Assembly (NCBI RefSeq): GCF_008974245.1
Contig: NZ_BBZI01000011.1
Span: 62,001 to 126,000, forward strand
DNA: 64,000 nucleotides
Source of the DNA: Streptomyces abyssomicinicus
Lineage (GTDB): Bacteria; Actinomycetota; Actinomycetes; Streptomycetales; Streptomycetaceae
Direction: 5' to 3'
Positions 8,690 to 17,085 of the stretch are shown here, piece by piece. Both the position numbers and the translations under genes were made by a program. Numbering within the stretch: the stretch's first letter is position 1; each line of letters begins with the position of its first letter. The notes under the pieces are model-generated. The model ran no database searches and was not told the origin of the DNA. It was given only the letters and a program-made list of their open reading frames with translations.

Positions 8690-8718
8690 GGTGAACCGAC
8701 ACGGGCCGGAAGGTGAAC
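8690..8718 (-). promoter_or_regulatory. PHO box (PhoP binding direct repeats) between phoU and phoR
   Basis: On the minus strand two GTTCACC units, the conserved half of the Streptomyces 11-bp PhoP repeat, start exactly 22 bp apart (complement at 8712-8718 and 8690-8696). This leaves room for one degenerate middle repeat, a classic three-unit operator. The placement agrees with known autoregulation of phoRP and phoU by PhoP. Confidence 0.8.
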
Positions 8719-8791
8719 TCTGGGCGACCAGTGCGCCAGGTCTCCCCCAGAGGGCTGGGGAGTACCCCCTCACCCCGCCTAACCTGGAGTC

Positions 8792-10132
8792 ATGGACGTG
8801 GACGCGGCGGTCGCCGCAGCGGCGGCGATCGCCGGTGTGCTCACCGGTGTGATCGCCATGCTGGCGTTCCGCTGGAGCGAGAGCGACCTGGAACGCCCCT
8901 CGAGGGCCTCGGCGCACGCGGAGTCCGCCCTGCCCCGCGGGGTGGACACCGTGCTGTCGGTGCTCCGCTCCTCGGCCGTGGTGCTGGACGAGGCGGACGC
9001 CGTCGTGAAGGCCAGCTCGGCCGCGTACGCCCTGGGCCTGGTCCGCGGCGGGCGGCTGTCCGTCGAGCCGATGCTGCAGATGGCCCGGGACACCCGGCGG
9101 GACGGCGAGATACGCCAGGTGGAGCTGGAACTGCCCCGACGGGGAGCGGGCCGCGCCGAACCGCTCGCGGTCTCGGCCCGGGTCGCCCCGCTCGGATCAC
9201 GCCTGGTGATGCTGCTGGTCGAGGACCTGACCGAGGCCCGCCGCATCGAGGCGGTCCGGCGCGACTTCGTCGCCAACGTGTCCCACGAGCTGAAGACGCC
9301 CGTGGGAGCGCTCTCCCTGCTGTCGGAGGCCGTGATGGACGCCTCCGACGACCCGGAGGCGGTGGAGCGGTTCGCCGGCCGGATGCAGATCGAGGCCACC
9401 CGCCTCACCAATCTGGTGCAGGAACTCATCGACCTCTCCAGGATCCAGAACGACGACCCCCTGGAGTACGCCGAGCCGGTCAAGGTCGAGGTGCTGGTCG
9501 CCGAGGCGATGGACCGCTGCCGGCAGCAGGCCGGCTCCAAGAACATCACCATGGCGGCGGCCGGCGCCGAGGGGCTGTACGTCTGGGGCAACCGCGGCCA
9601 GCTGGTCGGCGCCCTGGGCAACCTCGTCGAGAACGCCGTCAACTACTCGCCCGCGCAGACCAAGGTCGGCATCGCTGCCCGCCGGGTCGCCGGGCCGGGC
9701 GGCGAGATGGTCGAGATCGCCGTCACCGACCAGGGCATCGGGATCTCCGACCGTGACCGGGACCGCATCTTCGAGCGCTTCTACCGGGTCGACCCGGCCC
9801 GCTCCCGGGCCACCGGCGGCACCGGCCTGGGCCTCGCCATCGTCAAGCACGTGGTGGCCTCGCACGGCGGCGAGGTCACCGTCTGGAGCACCGAGGGCCA
9901 GGGCTCCACCTTCACCATCAGGCTTCCCGAGGCCCGCTCGGCGCGTGGGCGCCAGGGCTCCGCGAACGCCGGCGGCTCGACCGCCGTCTCAGCGGACGCC
10001 GGCGGCCCGACCGCCGTCTCCGAGGACTCCGGCGGTCCGACCGCCGCGTCCGCCACGTCCCCCGCCGTCGGGTCCACCGCCGTGCCCGCCGTCCAGCCAG
10101 ATCCGCTTCCCGCTCCGGAGGTCCGCCCGTGA
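8792..10132 (+). CDS. phoR: phosphate sensor histidine kinase PhoR
   Basis: A 446-residue membrane kinase that phosphorylates PhoP under phosphate limitation. One N-terminal membrane segment (about residues 5-27) precedes a PAS-like region. HisKA follows with DFVANVSHELKTPVGAL (His165), then the ATPase N box NLVENAVNYSP, G1 DQGIGI, F box FERFYR and G2 GGTGLGLAIVKHVV. The C-terminus carries three 10-residue repeats around AGGSTAVSAD encoded by a 30-bp tandem repeat (9968-10047), an extension not needed for catalysis. The stop overlaps phoP (GTGA). Confidence 0.95.
   Translation: MDVDAAVAAAAAIAGVLTGVIAMLAFRWSESDLERPSRASAHAESALPRGVDTVLSVLRSSAVVLDEADAVVKASSAAYALGLVRGGRLSVEPMLQMARDTRRDGEIRQVELELPRRGAGRAEPLAVSARVAPLGSRLVMLLVEDLTEARRIEAVRRDFVANVSHELKTPVGALSLLSEAVMDASDDPEAVERFAGRMQIEATRLTNLVQELIDLSRIQNDDPLEYAEPVKVEVLVAEAMDRCRQQAGSKNITMAAAGAEGLYVWGNRGQLVGALGNLVENAVNYSPAQTKVGIAARRVAGPGGEMVEIAVTDQGIGISDRDRDRIFERFYRVDPARSRATGGTGLGLAIVKHVVASHGGEVTVWSTEGQGSTFTIRLPEARSARGRQGSANAGGSTAVSADAGGPTAVSEDSGGPTAASATSPAVGSTAVPAVQPDPLPAPEVRP
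9968..10047 (+). repeat. 30-bp tandem repeat inside the phoR 3' end
   Basis: GGCGGCTCGACCGCCG-type units begin at 9971, 10001 and 10031, an exact 30-bp period. They stay in frame and encode the Gly/Ser/Thr/Ala-rich PhoR tail. Copies differ at a few synonymous and non-synonymous positions, so the array is not brand new. Confidence 0.85.
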
Positions 10133-10809
10133 CCCGTGTGCTCGTCGTCGAGGACGAGGAGTCCTTCTCCGACGTACTGTCGTACATGCTTCGCAAGGAG
10201 GGCTTCGAGGTCGCCGTCGCGGCGACCGGCCCCGACGGCCTCGAGGAGTTCGAGCGCAACGGAGCCGACCTGGTCCTGCTCGACCTGATGCTGCCCGGGC
10301 TGCCGGGCACCGAGGTCTGCCGCCAGCTGCGCAACCGCTCCAACGTGCCGGTGATCATGGTCACCGCCAAGGACAGCGAGATCGACAAGGTGGTCGGTCT
10401 GGAAATAGGCGCCGACGACTACGTCACCAAGCCGTTCTCCTCCCGGGAACTGGTCGCCCGGATCCGCGCCGTGCTGCGGCGGCGCGGCGAGCCCGAGGAG
10501 ACGACGCCCACCGCCCTGGAGGCGGGCCCGGTCCGGATGGACGTGGACCGGCACGTGGTCACCGTGGACGGCGCCAAGGTGGACCTGCCGCTCAAGGAGT
10601 TCGACCTGCTGGAGATGCTGCTGCGCAACGCCGGCCGGGTGCTGACCCGCATGCAGCTGATCGACCGGGTGTGGGGCGCCGACTACGTGGGCGACACCAA
10701 GACGCTGGACGTCCACGTGAAGCGGCTCCGGGCCAAGATCGAGCCCGACCCGGGAGCCCCGCGCTACCTGGTCACCGTCCGGGGGCTGGGCTACAAGTTC
10801 GAACCGTAG
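10129..10809 (+). CDS. phoP: phosphate response regulator PhoP
   Basis: A 226-residue OmpR/PhoB-type transcription factor. The receiver shows E8-D9, the phosphoacceptor D52 (LVLLDLMLPG), T79 and K101 (VTKPF). The winged-helix domain contains LPLKEFDLLEMLLRNAGRVL, the recognition region DTKTLDVHVKRLRAKIE and a terminal RGLGYKFEP. The GTG start overlaps phoR by four bases, so the pair is coupled. PhoP binds PHO boxes such as the one at 8690-8718 and governs phosphate uptake and, in Streptomyces, antibiotic production. Confidence 0.97.
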   Translation: MTRVLVVEDEESFSDVLSYMLRKEGFEVAVAATGPDGLEEFERNGADLVLLDLMLPGLPGTEVCRQLRNRSNVPVIMVTAKDSEIDKVVGLEIGADDYVTKPFSSRELVARIRAVLRRRGEPEETTPTALEAGPVRMDVDRHVVTVDGAKVDLPLKEFDLLEMLLRNAGRVLTRMQLIDRVWGADYVGDTKTLDVHVKRLRAKIEPDPGAPRYLVTVRGLGYKFEP

Positions 10810-10822
10810 GCCGGCGGACGCA

Positions 10823-10870
10823 CACACACGGAAGGGGCGGCTCCGCGCGGAGCCGCCCCTTCCGTGTGTG
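10823..10870. terminator. strong hairpin after phoP
   Basis: A 22-bp perfect inverted repeat (10823-10844 with 10849-10870) around a GCGC loop, 13 bases after the phoP stop. It lies before the convergent lipoprotein gene, so it can serve both strands. Confidence 0.9.
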
Positions 10871-10915
10871 CTGGTGTGTCCTGCGCGCCTCCCGGCGCGC
10901 CGGGCCCCTGCCGTC

Positions 10916-11554
10916 TCAGTGGCCGGCGTCGGACCCGGTCTCCGCGGACTCGTCCTCGGTGTCCTCCTCGGGGGACGCGGCGGCGCCCGACGGCTCGCCG
11001 GAGGGGTCCACCGACGGCTTGGCGGTCGGCGACGCGGTGCCGGGAACGGCCCCGGGACCCCAGTCGGCGAAGTGGTGCTCGGCGGGCAGCACCAGGACGT
11101 CGAGGGAGACGGCGCCGGTCTCGCTGAAGGTGAAGGTCATCCGCTGGTTGTCGCCGTCACGCACGGCCTCGCGGCCGACGGGCAGCGTCGCGGTGGCGTT
11201 GTCCTCGCCGCCGATCACCACACGGCCACCGGCCGGGACCGTCACCGAGGTGCCCTCGACGGGCTCCAGCTCCACGGTGGGACCGCCCTCCAGCGTGATG
11301 GACTCCAGCGTCTGGTCGGTGGACCCGTCGTTGAAGACGGTCGCCATGACGCTGGCCGGTCCGGTGGCCTGGGGGTCCTCCTGCGTCAGGATGGCGACGT
11401 TCTGGACCTTGATGTCGCCGACCGCGACGTCCGACAGGTCCGGCTTGATCTGGAGGGTCTCGGCGTTGTTGCCGGCGCCGCAGGCGGCGAGCGAGGCGAT
11501 CGAGAACGCGATGGCGGCGGCGGCGAGGGCGCCGCGTCGAAGGCTGCTGCTCAC
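10916..11554 (-). CDS. DUF461-type lipoprotein
   Basis: A 212-residue exported lipoprotein. The GTG at 11552-11554 gives a signal peptide (SSSLRRGALAAAAIAFSIAS) ending in the lipobox LAAC, and AAGGAG lies 11 nt upstream. The mature part has an immunoglobulin-like/PCu(A)C-related beta fold (VGDIKVQNVAILTQ to GAVSLDVLVLP). It then has a Ser/Pro/Glu/Asp tail (TASPTAKPSVDPSGEPS). Function is unknown; copper handling is only a family-level guess. It converges on phoP. Confidence 0.85.
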   Translation of the reverse strand: MSSSLRRGALAAAAIAFSIASLAACGAGNNAETLQIKPDLSDVAVGDIKVQNVAILTQEDPQATGPASVMATVFNDGSTDQTLESITLEGGPTVELEPVEGTSVTVPAGGRVVIGGEDNATATLPVGREAVRDGDNQRMTFTFSETGAVSLDVLVLPAEHHFADWGPGAVPGTASPTAKPSVDPSGEPSGAAASPEEDTEDESAETGSDAGH

Positions 11555-12008
11555 GGCGGCGGCATCTCCTTGAACGTGGGCGGAGCGGGAGGGCGCGGGC
11601 GCCGCTCCCCTGGGTTCGTATGGCGCCCCAAGATTACCGAGCCTCTTCTTCCCCACCGCACCCGACCCACCCTCTGCGCACCACGCGTGCACACGGCGTG
11701 AACCCGCGGATCGCGGGCACAGGAACTTCACGGGTCCGCTTGACGTTCGTCACAACAACGCCTTGTCGTCCGCCGTGAGGGTTCCGCGGTCCCCTCTTCG
11801 GGCTGCGGATTCCGCACTCACCCGTTCAGCATTCGCATAACTGCGGGGCGTTATTTCCGCAGGCCCGGAATGGCGATGACGAAAATCGATCAGGGGTTCA
11901 CTCCGTCGGCCGATGATCAATTCCGCATTGCCGCGGCCGCCCCTGCGCCGGTCCGGCGGCCCGCTCGAACGGAGTAGCGGAGTTCGCTCACTTGGAATCG
12001 GACATTCT

Positions 12009-12053
12009 GGGGCGTAACGTCGTTGTCGCAGGGCCCCGAAGGGGTGTAACGTC
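12009..12053 (+). promoter_or_regulatory. pair of GGGGYGTAACGTC direct repeats
   Basis: GGGGCGTAACGTC at 12009-12021 and GGGGTGTAACGTC at 12041-12053 differ by one base and are 32 bp apart, three helical turns. They lie about 180 bp before carD and could bind an activator or repressor. No known consensus is matched. Confidence 0.45.
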
Positions 12054-12176
12054 CGCGTTTCGCACGGCCGTGATCCCCCCTCCGACCTGCGAATACCCCC
12101 TTCCGTTCCCCTTAGGAAGCATGCACCGGCAGGAGTTGTCAAGCCCCGAGATATGCCCTGACCTGCGAAAACGCCA

Positions 12177-12205
12177 TTCAGAACACGCCCAATCCGTGTT
12201 ACCCT
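12177..12205 (+). promoter_or_regulatory. candidate carD promoter
   Basis: TTCAGA (12177-12182), a 17-bp spacer and TACCCT (12200-12205) make a weak principal-sigma promoter 29 bp before the carD start. The -35 is poor, so this is tentative. Confidence 0.35.
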
Positions 12206-12233
12206 GGATAGCCACGGAAGGGGTACCTGTCAC

Positions 12234-12716
12234 ATGACGTTCAAGGTTGGCGACACCGTGGTCTATCCCCATCACGGGGCCGCGCTGATCGAGGCCATCG
12301 AAACTCGCCAGATCAAAGGCGTGGACAAGACCTACTTGGTGCTGAAGGTCGCCCAGGGCGATCTCACTGTGCGCGTGCCGGCGGACAATGCGGAGTTCGT
12401 GGGTGTGCGCGACGTGGTCGGTCAGGATGGACTGGACCGGGTCTTCGAGGTGCTGCGCGCGCCGTACGCCGAGGAGCCCACGAACTGGTCGCGCCGTTAC
12501 AAGGCAAACCTGGAGAAGCTGGCCTCCGGTGATGTCATCAAGGTCGCCGAGGTCGTCCGCGACCTGTGGCGTCGCGAGCGGGAGCGCGGCCTGTCCGCCG
12601 GTGAGAAGCGCATGCTCGCCAAGGCCCGCCAGATCCTGGTGAGCGAGCTGGCGCTCGCGGAGAACACCAACGAGGACAAGGCCGAGGCGCTGCTCGACGA
12701 GGTGCTCGCCTCCTGA
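12234..12716 (+). CDS. carD: CarD-family transcription initiation factor
   Basis: CarD binds the RNA polymerase beta subunit and stabilises open promoter complexes, notably at rRNA and other housekeeping promoters. The 160-residue protein has the Tudor-like RNAP-interacting domain (FKVGDTVVYPHHGAALIEAI through LTVRVP, residues 3-48). A helical DNA-contact domain follows, with NWSRRYKANLEKLASGD and the conserved DLWRRE. Length is typical. It heads the locus before ispD-ispF, as is common in actinobacteria. Confidence 0.96.
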   Translation: MTFKVGDTVVYPHHGAALIEAIETRQIKGVDKTYLVLKVAQGDLTVRVPADNAEFVGVRDVVGQDGLDRVFEVLRAPYAEEPTNWSRRYKANLEKLASGDVIKVAEVVRDLWRRERERGLSAGEKRMLAKARQILVSELALAENTNEDKAEALLDEVLAS

Positions 12717-13008
12717 TGTTCCCCCGGGCGTGCCGGCGGTTCCGCCGAGCGCGACCGGAAGCAGGTCACTTGCTGCCGTGGTGCCCGATGATGCGAAAGC
12801 ATTGCCGGGCGCCGCGGCATGTCCGGAGGCATGGCGGTTGCGCCGCGAGCACGGCCCGGACCCCGAAAGGCCTGTCACCGCAGCCCGGTTGTCCCCGAAG
12901 CCCGGTCCGACCCGACCGTCTGTCACGGAAGGGGTCCGGTCGGTGGCGGGCGTCCGGTTCGCAGAGGCCATACCCATCCGCGTGGAGCACACAAACCTGA
13001 CGGGAACC

Positions 13009-13800
13009 ATGTCTGAAGCAGTGTTGTCCCAAGAAGAGCGTCCCGCCCCGTCGGCCGCGCACGCCGCCGTGGTGATCCCGGCCGCCGGCCGGGGCGTACG
13101 CCTGGGCCCCGGCGCCCCCAAGGCGCTGCGGACGCTCGGCGGCACCCCCATGCTGATCCACGCGGTGCGCGCCATGGCCGCGTCCCGTCATGTCTCCCTG
13201 GTCGTGGTGGTGGCCCCGCCGGAGGGCGTGGCCGAGGTGCGGTCGCTGCTCGACTCGCACGCGCTGCCCGGGGGCGCCCCCGGCGGTGGCCGGGCGGGCA
13301 CCGACGTCCTGGTGGTCGCGGGCGGGGAGACCCGCCAGGAGTCCGTGCGGCTCGGCCTGGAGGCCCTGCCCGCCGGGCACGAGGTGGTGCTGGTCCACGA
13401 CGCGGCCCGGCCGCTGGTCCCGGTGGACACCGTGGACACGGTGATCGAGGCGGTCCGCGACGGCGCCCCCGCCGTGGTCCCCGCGCTGCCGCCGGCCGAC
13501 ACCGTGAAGGAGGTCGAGCCCGCGGCGGTGGCCGGCGTGCCCGAGCCGGTGGTGGCCACCCCGGAGCGCGCCCGGCTGCGCGCCGTGCAGACCCCCCAGG
13601 GGTTCGACCGGACCACCCTGCTCCGCGCCCACAAGGAGGTGGACGGCGAGGTGACCGACGACGCGAGCATGGTCGAGCGGCTCGGCCTGCGTGTCGTCAC
13701 GGTGCCCGGGCACGAGGAGGCGTTCAAGGTGACCCGCCCGCTGGACCTGGTCCTGGCCGAGGCGGTCCTGGCCCGAAGGAGGCGCAACGATGGCTTCTGA
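13009..13800 (+). CDS. ispD: 2-C-methyl-D-erythritol 4-phosphate cytidylyltransferase
   Basis: IspD makes CDP-methylerythritol from MEP and CTP in isoprenoid synthesis. The 263-residue protein shows the nucleotide-binding PAAGRGVRLGPGAPKALRTL (about residues 26-45), VLVHDAARPLV and RAVQTPQGFD. The start chosen is ATG 13009 (MSEAVLSQEERP); an upstream in-frame extension to 12730 looks non-coding. The 3' end overlaps ispF by 11 bases, so the two consecutive-branch enzymes are co-translated. The 292 bp between carD and this start hold nothing recognisable. Confidence 0.95.
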   Translation: MSEAVLSQEERPAPSAAHAAVVIPAAGRGVRLGPGAPKALRTLGGTPMLIHAVRAMAASRHVSLVVVVAPPEGVAEVRSLLDSHALPGGAPGGGRAGTDVLVVAGGETRQESVRLGLEALPAGHEVVLVHDAARPLVPVDTVDTVIEAVRDGAPAVVPALPPADTVKEVEPAAVAGVPEPVVATPERARLRAVQTPQGFDRTTLLRAHKEVDGEVTDDASMVERLGLRVVTVPGHEEAFKVTRPLDLVLAEAVLARRRRNDGF

Positions 13801-14302
13801 GCAGCCCGTTCTTTCCCACCCGCTGCCGCAGGTCGGCATCGGCACCGACATCCACGCCTTCGAGGAGGGCCGCGACCTGTGGTGCGCGGGCCTGAAGTGG
13901 GAGGGCGAGGGCCCCGGTCTGGCCGGGCACTCCGACGCGGACGTGGTGGCGCACGCCGCCTGCAACGCGCTCTTCTCCGCCGCCGGACTCGGTGACCTGG
14001 GGCAGCACTTCGGCACCTCGCGGCCCGAGTGGTCCGGCGCCTCCGGGGTCACCCTGCTCACCGAGGCGGCCCGGATCGTCCGCGAGGAGGGCTTCGTCAT
14101 CGGCAACGTCGCCGTGCAGGTCGTCGGCCCCCGGCCGAAGATCGGCAAGCGGCGGGACGAGGCGCAGAAGATCCTCTCCGAGGCGGCGGGCGCACCGGTC
14201 TCCGTCTCCGGGGCGACCACGGACGGCCTCGGCTTCCCCGGCAGGGGCGAGGGGCTGATGGCGGTGGCCACCGCCCTGGTCGTCCGCACCCCCGGCGGGT
14301 AG
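13790..14302 (+). CDS. ispF: 2-C-methyl-D-erythritol 2,4-cyclodiphosphate synthase
   Basis: IspF cyclises CDP-ME 2-phosphate to MEcPP with release of CMP. The 170-residue protein carries the metal ligands in GTDIHAFEEG (Asp and His, about residues 18-27) and GHSDADVVAHAACNAL. Family motifs GDLGQHFG, KIGKRR and GATTDGLGFPGRGEG also appear. Length is normal. Its start lies within ispD. The 150 bp to cysS is occupied by GGCCGGCGACGGGGC-type direct repeats. Confidence 0.96.
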   Translation: MASEQPVLSHPLPQVGIGTDIHAFEEGRDLWCAGLKWEGEGPGLAGHSDADVVAHAACNALFSAAGLGDLGQHFGTSRPEWSGASGVTLLTEAARIVREEGFVIGNVAVQVVGPRPKIGKRRDEAQKILSEAAGAPVSVSGATTDGLGFPGRGEGLMAVATALVVRTPGG

Positions 14303-14453
14303 GTCCGCCGGAGCCGGCGACGGGGCCGCGGGCGGGGCCGGCGACGGGGCGACGACGCCCCTGGGGATGGGGCCGGCCAGGGCCTCCGGACGCGGTGGCC
14401 GGTTGTTGTGCGGTGGGCGTGAGGCAGTGCCGCACGCCCACTACTCTTGAGGC

Positions 14454-15854
14454 GTGACTATTCGCCTGTACGACACCAGCGCCCGGCAGATCCGTGACTT
14501 CGTCCCGCTCACGCAGGGCTGTGTCTCGATCTACCTGTGTGGTGCCACCGTGCAGGCGCCGCCGCACATCGGGCACATCCGCTCGGGCCTCAACTTCGAC
14601 ATCCTGCGCCGCTGGTTCGCCCACCGCGGCCACCAGGTGACCTTCGTCCGGAACGTCACCGACATCGACGACAAGATCATCACCAAGTCGGCCGAGTACG
14701 GCCGCCCGTGGTGGTCCATCGGTTACGAGAACGAGCGCGCCTTCACCGCCGCCTACGACGCGCTCGGCTGCCTGCCGCCGACGTACGAGCCGCGGGCCAC
14801 CGGCCATGTCACCGAGATGGTCGAGATGATGCGCGGCCTGATCGAGCGCGGCCACGCCTACGAGGCGGACGGCAGCGTCTACTTCGACGTGCGCTCGTTC
14901 CCCGGCTACCTGGAGCTGTCCAACCAGGACGTCGACGACCTCCGCCAGCCGGACGAGGGCGTGGCCGGCAAGCGCGACCCGCGGGACTTCGCGATGTGGA
15001 AGGCGGTCAAGCCGGGCGAGCCCAGCTGGGAGACGCCCTTCGGCCGCGGCCGCCCCGGCTGGCACCTGGAGTGCTCGGCGATGGCCCACAAGTACCTGGG
15101 CTCCGCCTTCGACATCCACGGCGGCGGCCTGGACCTGATCTTCCCGCACCACGAGAACGAGATCGCCCAGGCCAAGGCGTTCGGCGACGAGTTCGCCCGC
15201 TACTGGATGCACAACGCCTGGGTGACGATGAGCGGCGAGAAGATGTCGAAGTCGCTCGGCAACTCGGTGCTGGTCTCCGAGATGGTCACCCGGTGGCGGC
15301 CGATCGTCCTGCGCTACTACCTGGGCACCCCGCACTACCGGTCGATGATCGAGTACAGCGAGGAGGCGCTGCGCGAGGCCGAGTCCGCGTTCGCGCGGAT
15401 CGAGGGCTTCGTCCAGCGTGCCGTCGAGCTCGCGGGCGGGCCGGTCGAGCCCGCCGCCGAGGTGCCGCCGGCCTTCGCCGAGGCGATGGACGACGACCTG
15501 GGCACCCCGCAGGCGCTCGCCGTCGTCCACACCACGGTCCGGCAGGGCAACAGCGCCCTGCAGGCCGACGACAAGGAGACCGTCGTCGCCCGCCTGGCCG
15601 AGGTCCGCGCCATGCTCGGCGTGTTCGGTCTCGACCCGCTGGACGAGCAGTGGTCCGGCGGTGCCGGGGGCCGCGGCGAGGAGCTCGAAGGCGTGGTCGA
15701 CGGCCTGGTCCGGCTGGTGCTGGAGCAGCGTGAGGCCGCCCGGGCCCGCAAGGACTGGGCGACCGCCGACGCCATCCGCGACCAGCTCGGCAACTCGGGC
15801 CTGGTCATCGAGGACAGCCCGCAGGGACCGCGCTGGTCCCTCGGCGGCCGCTGA
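14454..15854 (+). CDS. cysS: cysteinyl-tRNA synthetase
   Basis: The enzyme charges tRNA-Cys. The class I catalytic domain has Cys29 of the zinc site (YLCGATVQAPPHIGHIRSG), the HIGH motif at 38-41 and KMSKS at 263-267. The zinc-binding HHENEIAQ segment precedes it, and the C-terminal part is the helical DALR-like anticodon domain (RKDWATADAIRDQLGNSGLVIED). It is 466 residues from the GTG at 14454. It is followed at 105 bp by rlmB on the same strand. Confidence 0.97.
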   Translation: MTIRLYDTSARQIRDFVPLTQGCVSIYLCGATVQAPPHIGHIRSGLNFDILRRWFAHRGHQVTFVRNVTDIDDKIITKSAEYGRPWWSIGYENERAFTAAYDALGCLPPTYEPRATGHVTEMVEMMRGLIERGHAYEADGSVYFDVRSFPGYLELSNQDVDDLRQPDEGVAGKRDPRDFAMWKAVKPGEPSWETPFGRGRPGWHLECSAMAHKYLGSAFDIHGGGLDLIFPHHENEIAQAKAFGDEFARYWMHNAWVTMSGEKMSKSLGNSVLVSEMVTRWRPIVLRYYLGTPHYRSMIEYSEEALREAESAFARIEGFVQRAVELAGGPVEPAAEVPPAFAEAMDDDLGTPQALAVVHTTVRQGNSALQADDKETVVARLAEVRAMLGVFGLDPLDEQWSGGAGGRGEELEGVVDGLVRLVLEQREAARARKDWATADAIRDQLGNSGLVIEDSPQGPRWSLGGR

Positions 15855-15958
15855 CCCGACCTGCGCGACCTGCGCGAATGTGCCGTCCGGGCTTCCGGGC
15901 GGCACACTTGCACTTCACGACGTACACATCCCCCCAGCTTCACGGAGACGATCAGCTC

Positions 15959-16900
15959 ATGTCCAAGGACCGCCGCGCATCGAGTAAGAAGGGCGCGCAG
16001 GTCGGCAGTGGCGGCCAGCGACGCCGGGGCCTCGAGGGCAAGGGGCCGACCCCGCCCGCCGAGATGCGCAAGGGCCACGCCAAGCAGCGTGCCGCCAACG
16101 CGAAGGCCCGCCGCGCCCAGGGCCGGCCGGCCACCGCCCGGCGGGGCGGCGGCCGCTCCACCTCCGAGCTGGTCGTCGGCCGCAACCCGGTCGTCGAGGC
16201 GCTGCGCGAGGGCGTGCCCGCCAAGATGCTCTACGTGCAGCAGTTCATCGACAGCGACGAGCGGGTCCGTGAGGCGCTGCAGCTCGCCGCCGAGCGCGGC
16301 GGCATCAACCTGATGGAGGCGCCGCGCCCCGAGCTCGACCGGATGACCAACGGGCTCAACCACCAGGGCCTGGTCCTCCAGGTCCCGCCGTACGAGTACG
16401 CGCACCCCGAGGACCTGGTCGCCGACGCCGCCGACGCCGGTGAGGACCCGCTGGTCGTGGCCCTGGACGGCGTCACCGACCCGCGCAACCTCGGCGCCGT
16501 GGTCCGCTCCGTGTCCGCCTTCGGCGGTCACGGCGTGGTGGTGCCGGAGCGCCGCGCGGCCGGTATGACGGCGGGCGCGTGGAAGACGTCGGCGGGCACC
16601 GCGGCCCGCACGCCGGTGGCGCGGGCCACCAACCTGACCCGGGCGCTGGAGCAGTACAAGAAGTCCGGCCTGGTCGTGGTGGGTCTGGCGGCCGACGGCG
16701 AGCACGAGATCGGCGAGCTGGAGGCGCTCTCGGGCCCCGTCGTGATCGTGGTCGGCAGCGAGGGCAAGGGCCTGTCCCGGCTGGTCGGCGAGACCTGCGA
16801 CTTCCGGGTCCGCATCCCGATGCCGGGTGGCGCCGAGTCGCTGAACGCCGGTGTGGCGGCGGGCATCGTGCTCTACGAGGCGGCACGCCGACGGGACTGA
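15959..16900 (+). CDS. rlmB: 23S rRNA (guanosine-2'-O)-methyltransferase RlmB
   Basis: A SPOUT/TrmH-family enzyme that methylates G2251 in the 23S rRNA P-loop. The first ~70 residues are a basic, low-complexity extension (MSKDRRASSKKGAQ, RKGHAKQRAANAKARRAQG) common in actinobacterial RlmB. The substrate-binding domain begins SELVVGRNPVVEALREG. The SPOUT knot has DGVTDPRNLGAVVRSVSAFG, IVVGSEGKGLSRLV and RIPMPGGAESLNAGVAAGI. The length of 313 residues is normal for Streptomyces. Confidence 0.95.
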   Translation: MSKDRRASSKKGAQVGSGGQRRRGLEGKGPTPPAEMRKGHAKQRAANAKARRAQGRPATARRGGGRSTSELVVGRNPVVEALREGVPAKMLYVQQFIDSDERVREALQLAAERGGINLMEAPRPELDRMTNGLNHQGLVLQVPPYEYAHPEDLVADAADAGEDPLVVALDGVTDPRNLGAVVRSVSAFGGHGVVVPERRAAGMTAGAWKTSAGTAARTPVARATNLTRALEQYKKSGLVVVGLAADGEHEIGELEALSGPVVIVVGSEGKGLSRLVGETCDFRVRIPMPGGAESLNAGVAAGIVLYEAARRRD

Positions 16901-17085
16901 TCCCTCGGCGCGCCGGCGGGACTGATCCCTCGCCCGGCACGGGGCCAAGGGGCCTCGCCGGACCTCGAACAGGTGTGCAGAAATTCGCCCGCGCGGGGTG
17001 TTTTGCGGACGACTGCCGAGCTTGACGTGCTTCGGACAGATCGGGGCGCATGGAGCAGTGTCCTTACGTGTCGTCACTCGGTTAG

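Larger units (their letters stand above)
11555..12233. other. 679-bp regulatory interval upstream of carD
   Basis: No convincing gene. It has lower GC than its surroundings, with direct repeats at 12009-12053 and a candidate carD promoter at 12177-12205. A small CCCGCG/CGCGGG inverted repeat sits near 11703. The left end must contain the lipoprotein promoter reading leftward. Confidence 0.6.

Noticed and set aside
9300..9316. MalR/CebR-like sequence GGGAGCGCTCTCC
   Set aside because: It lies inside phoR coding sequence and no sugar regulon gene is adjacent; likely chance.
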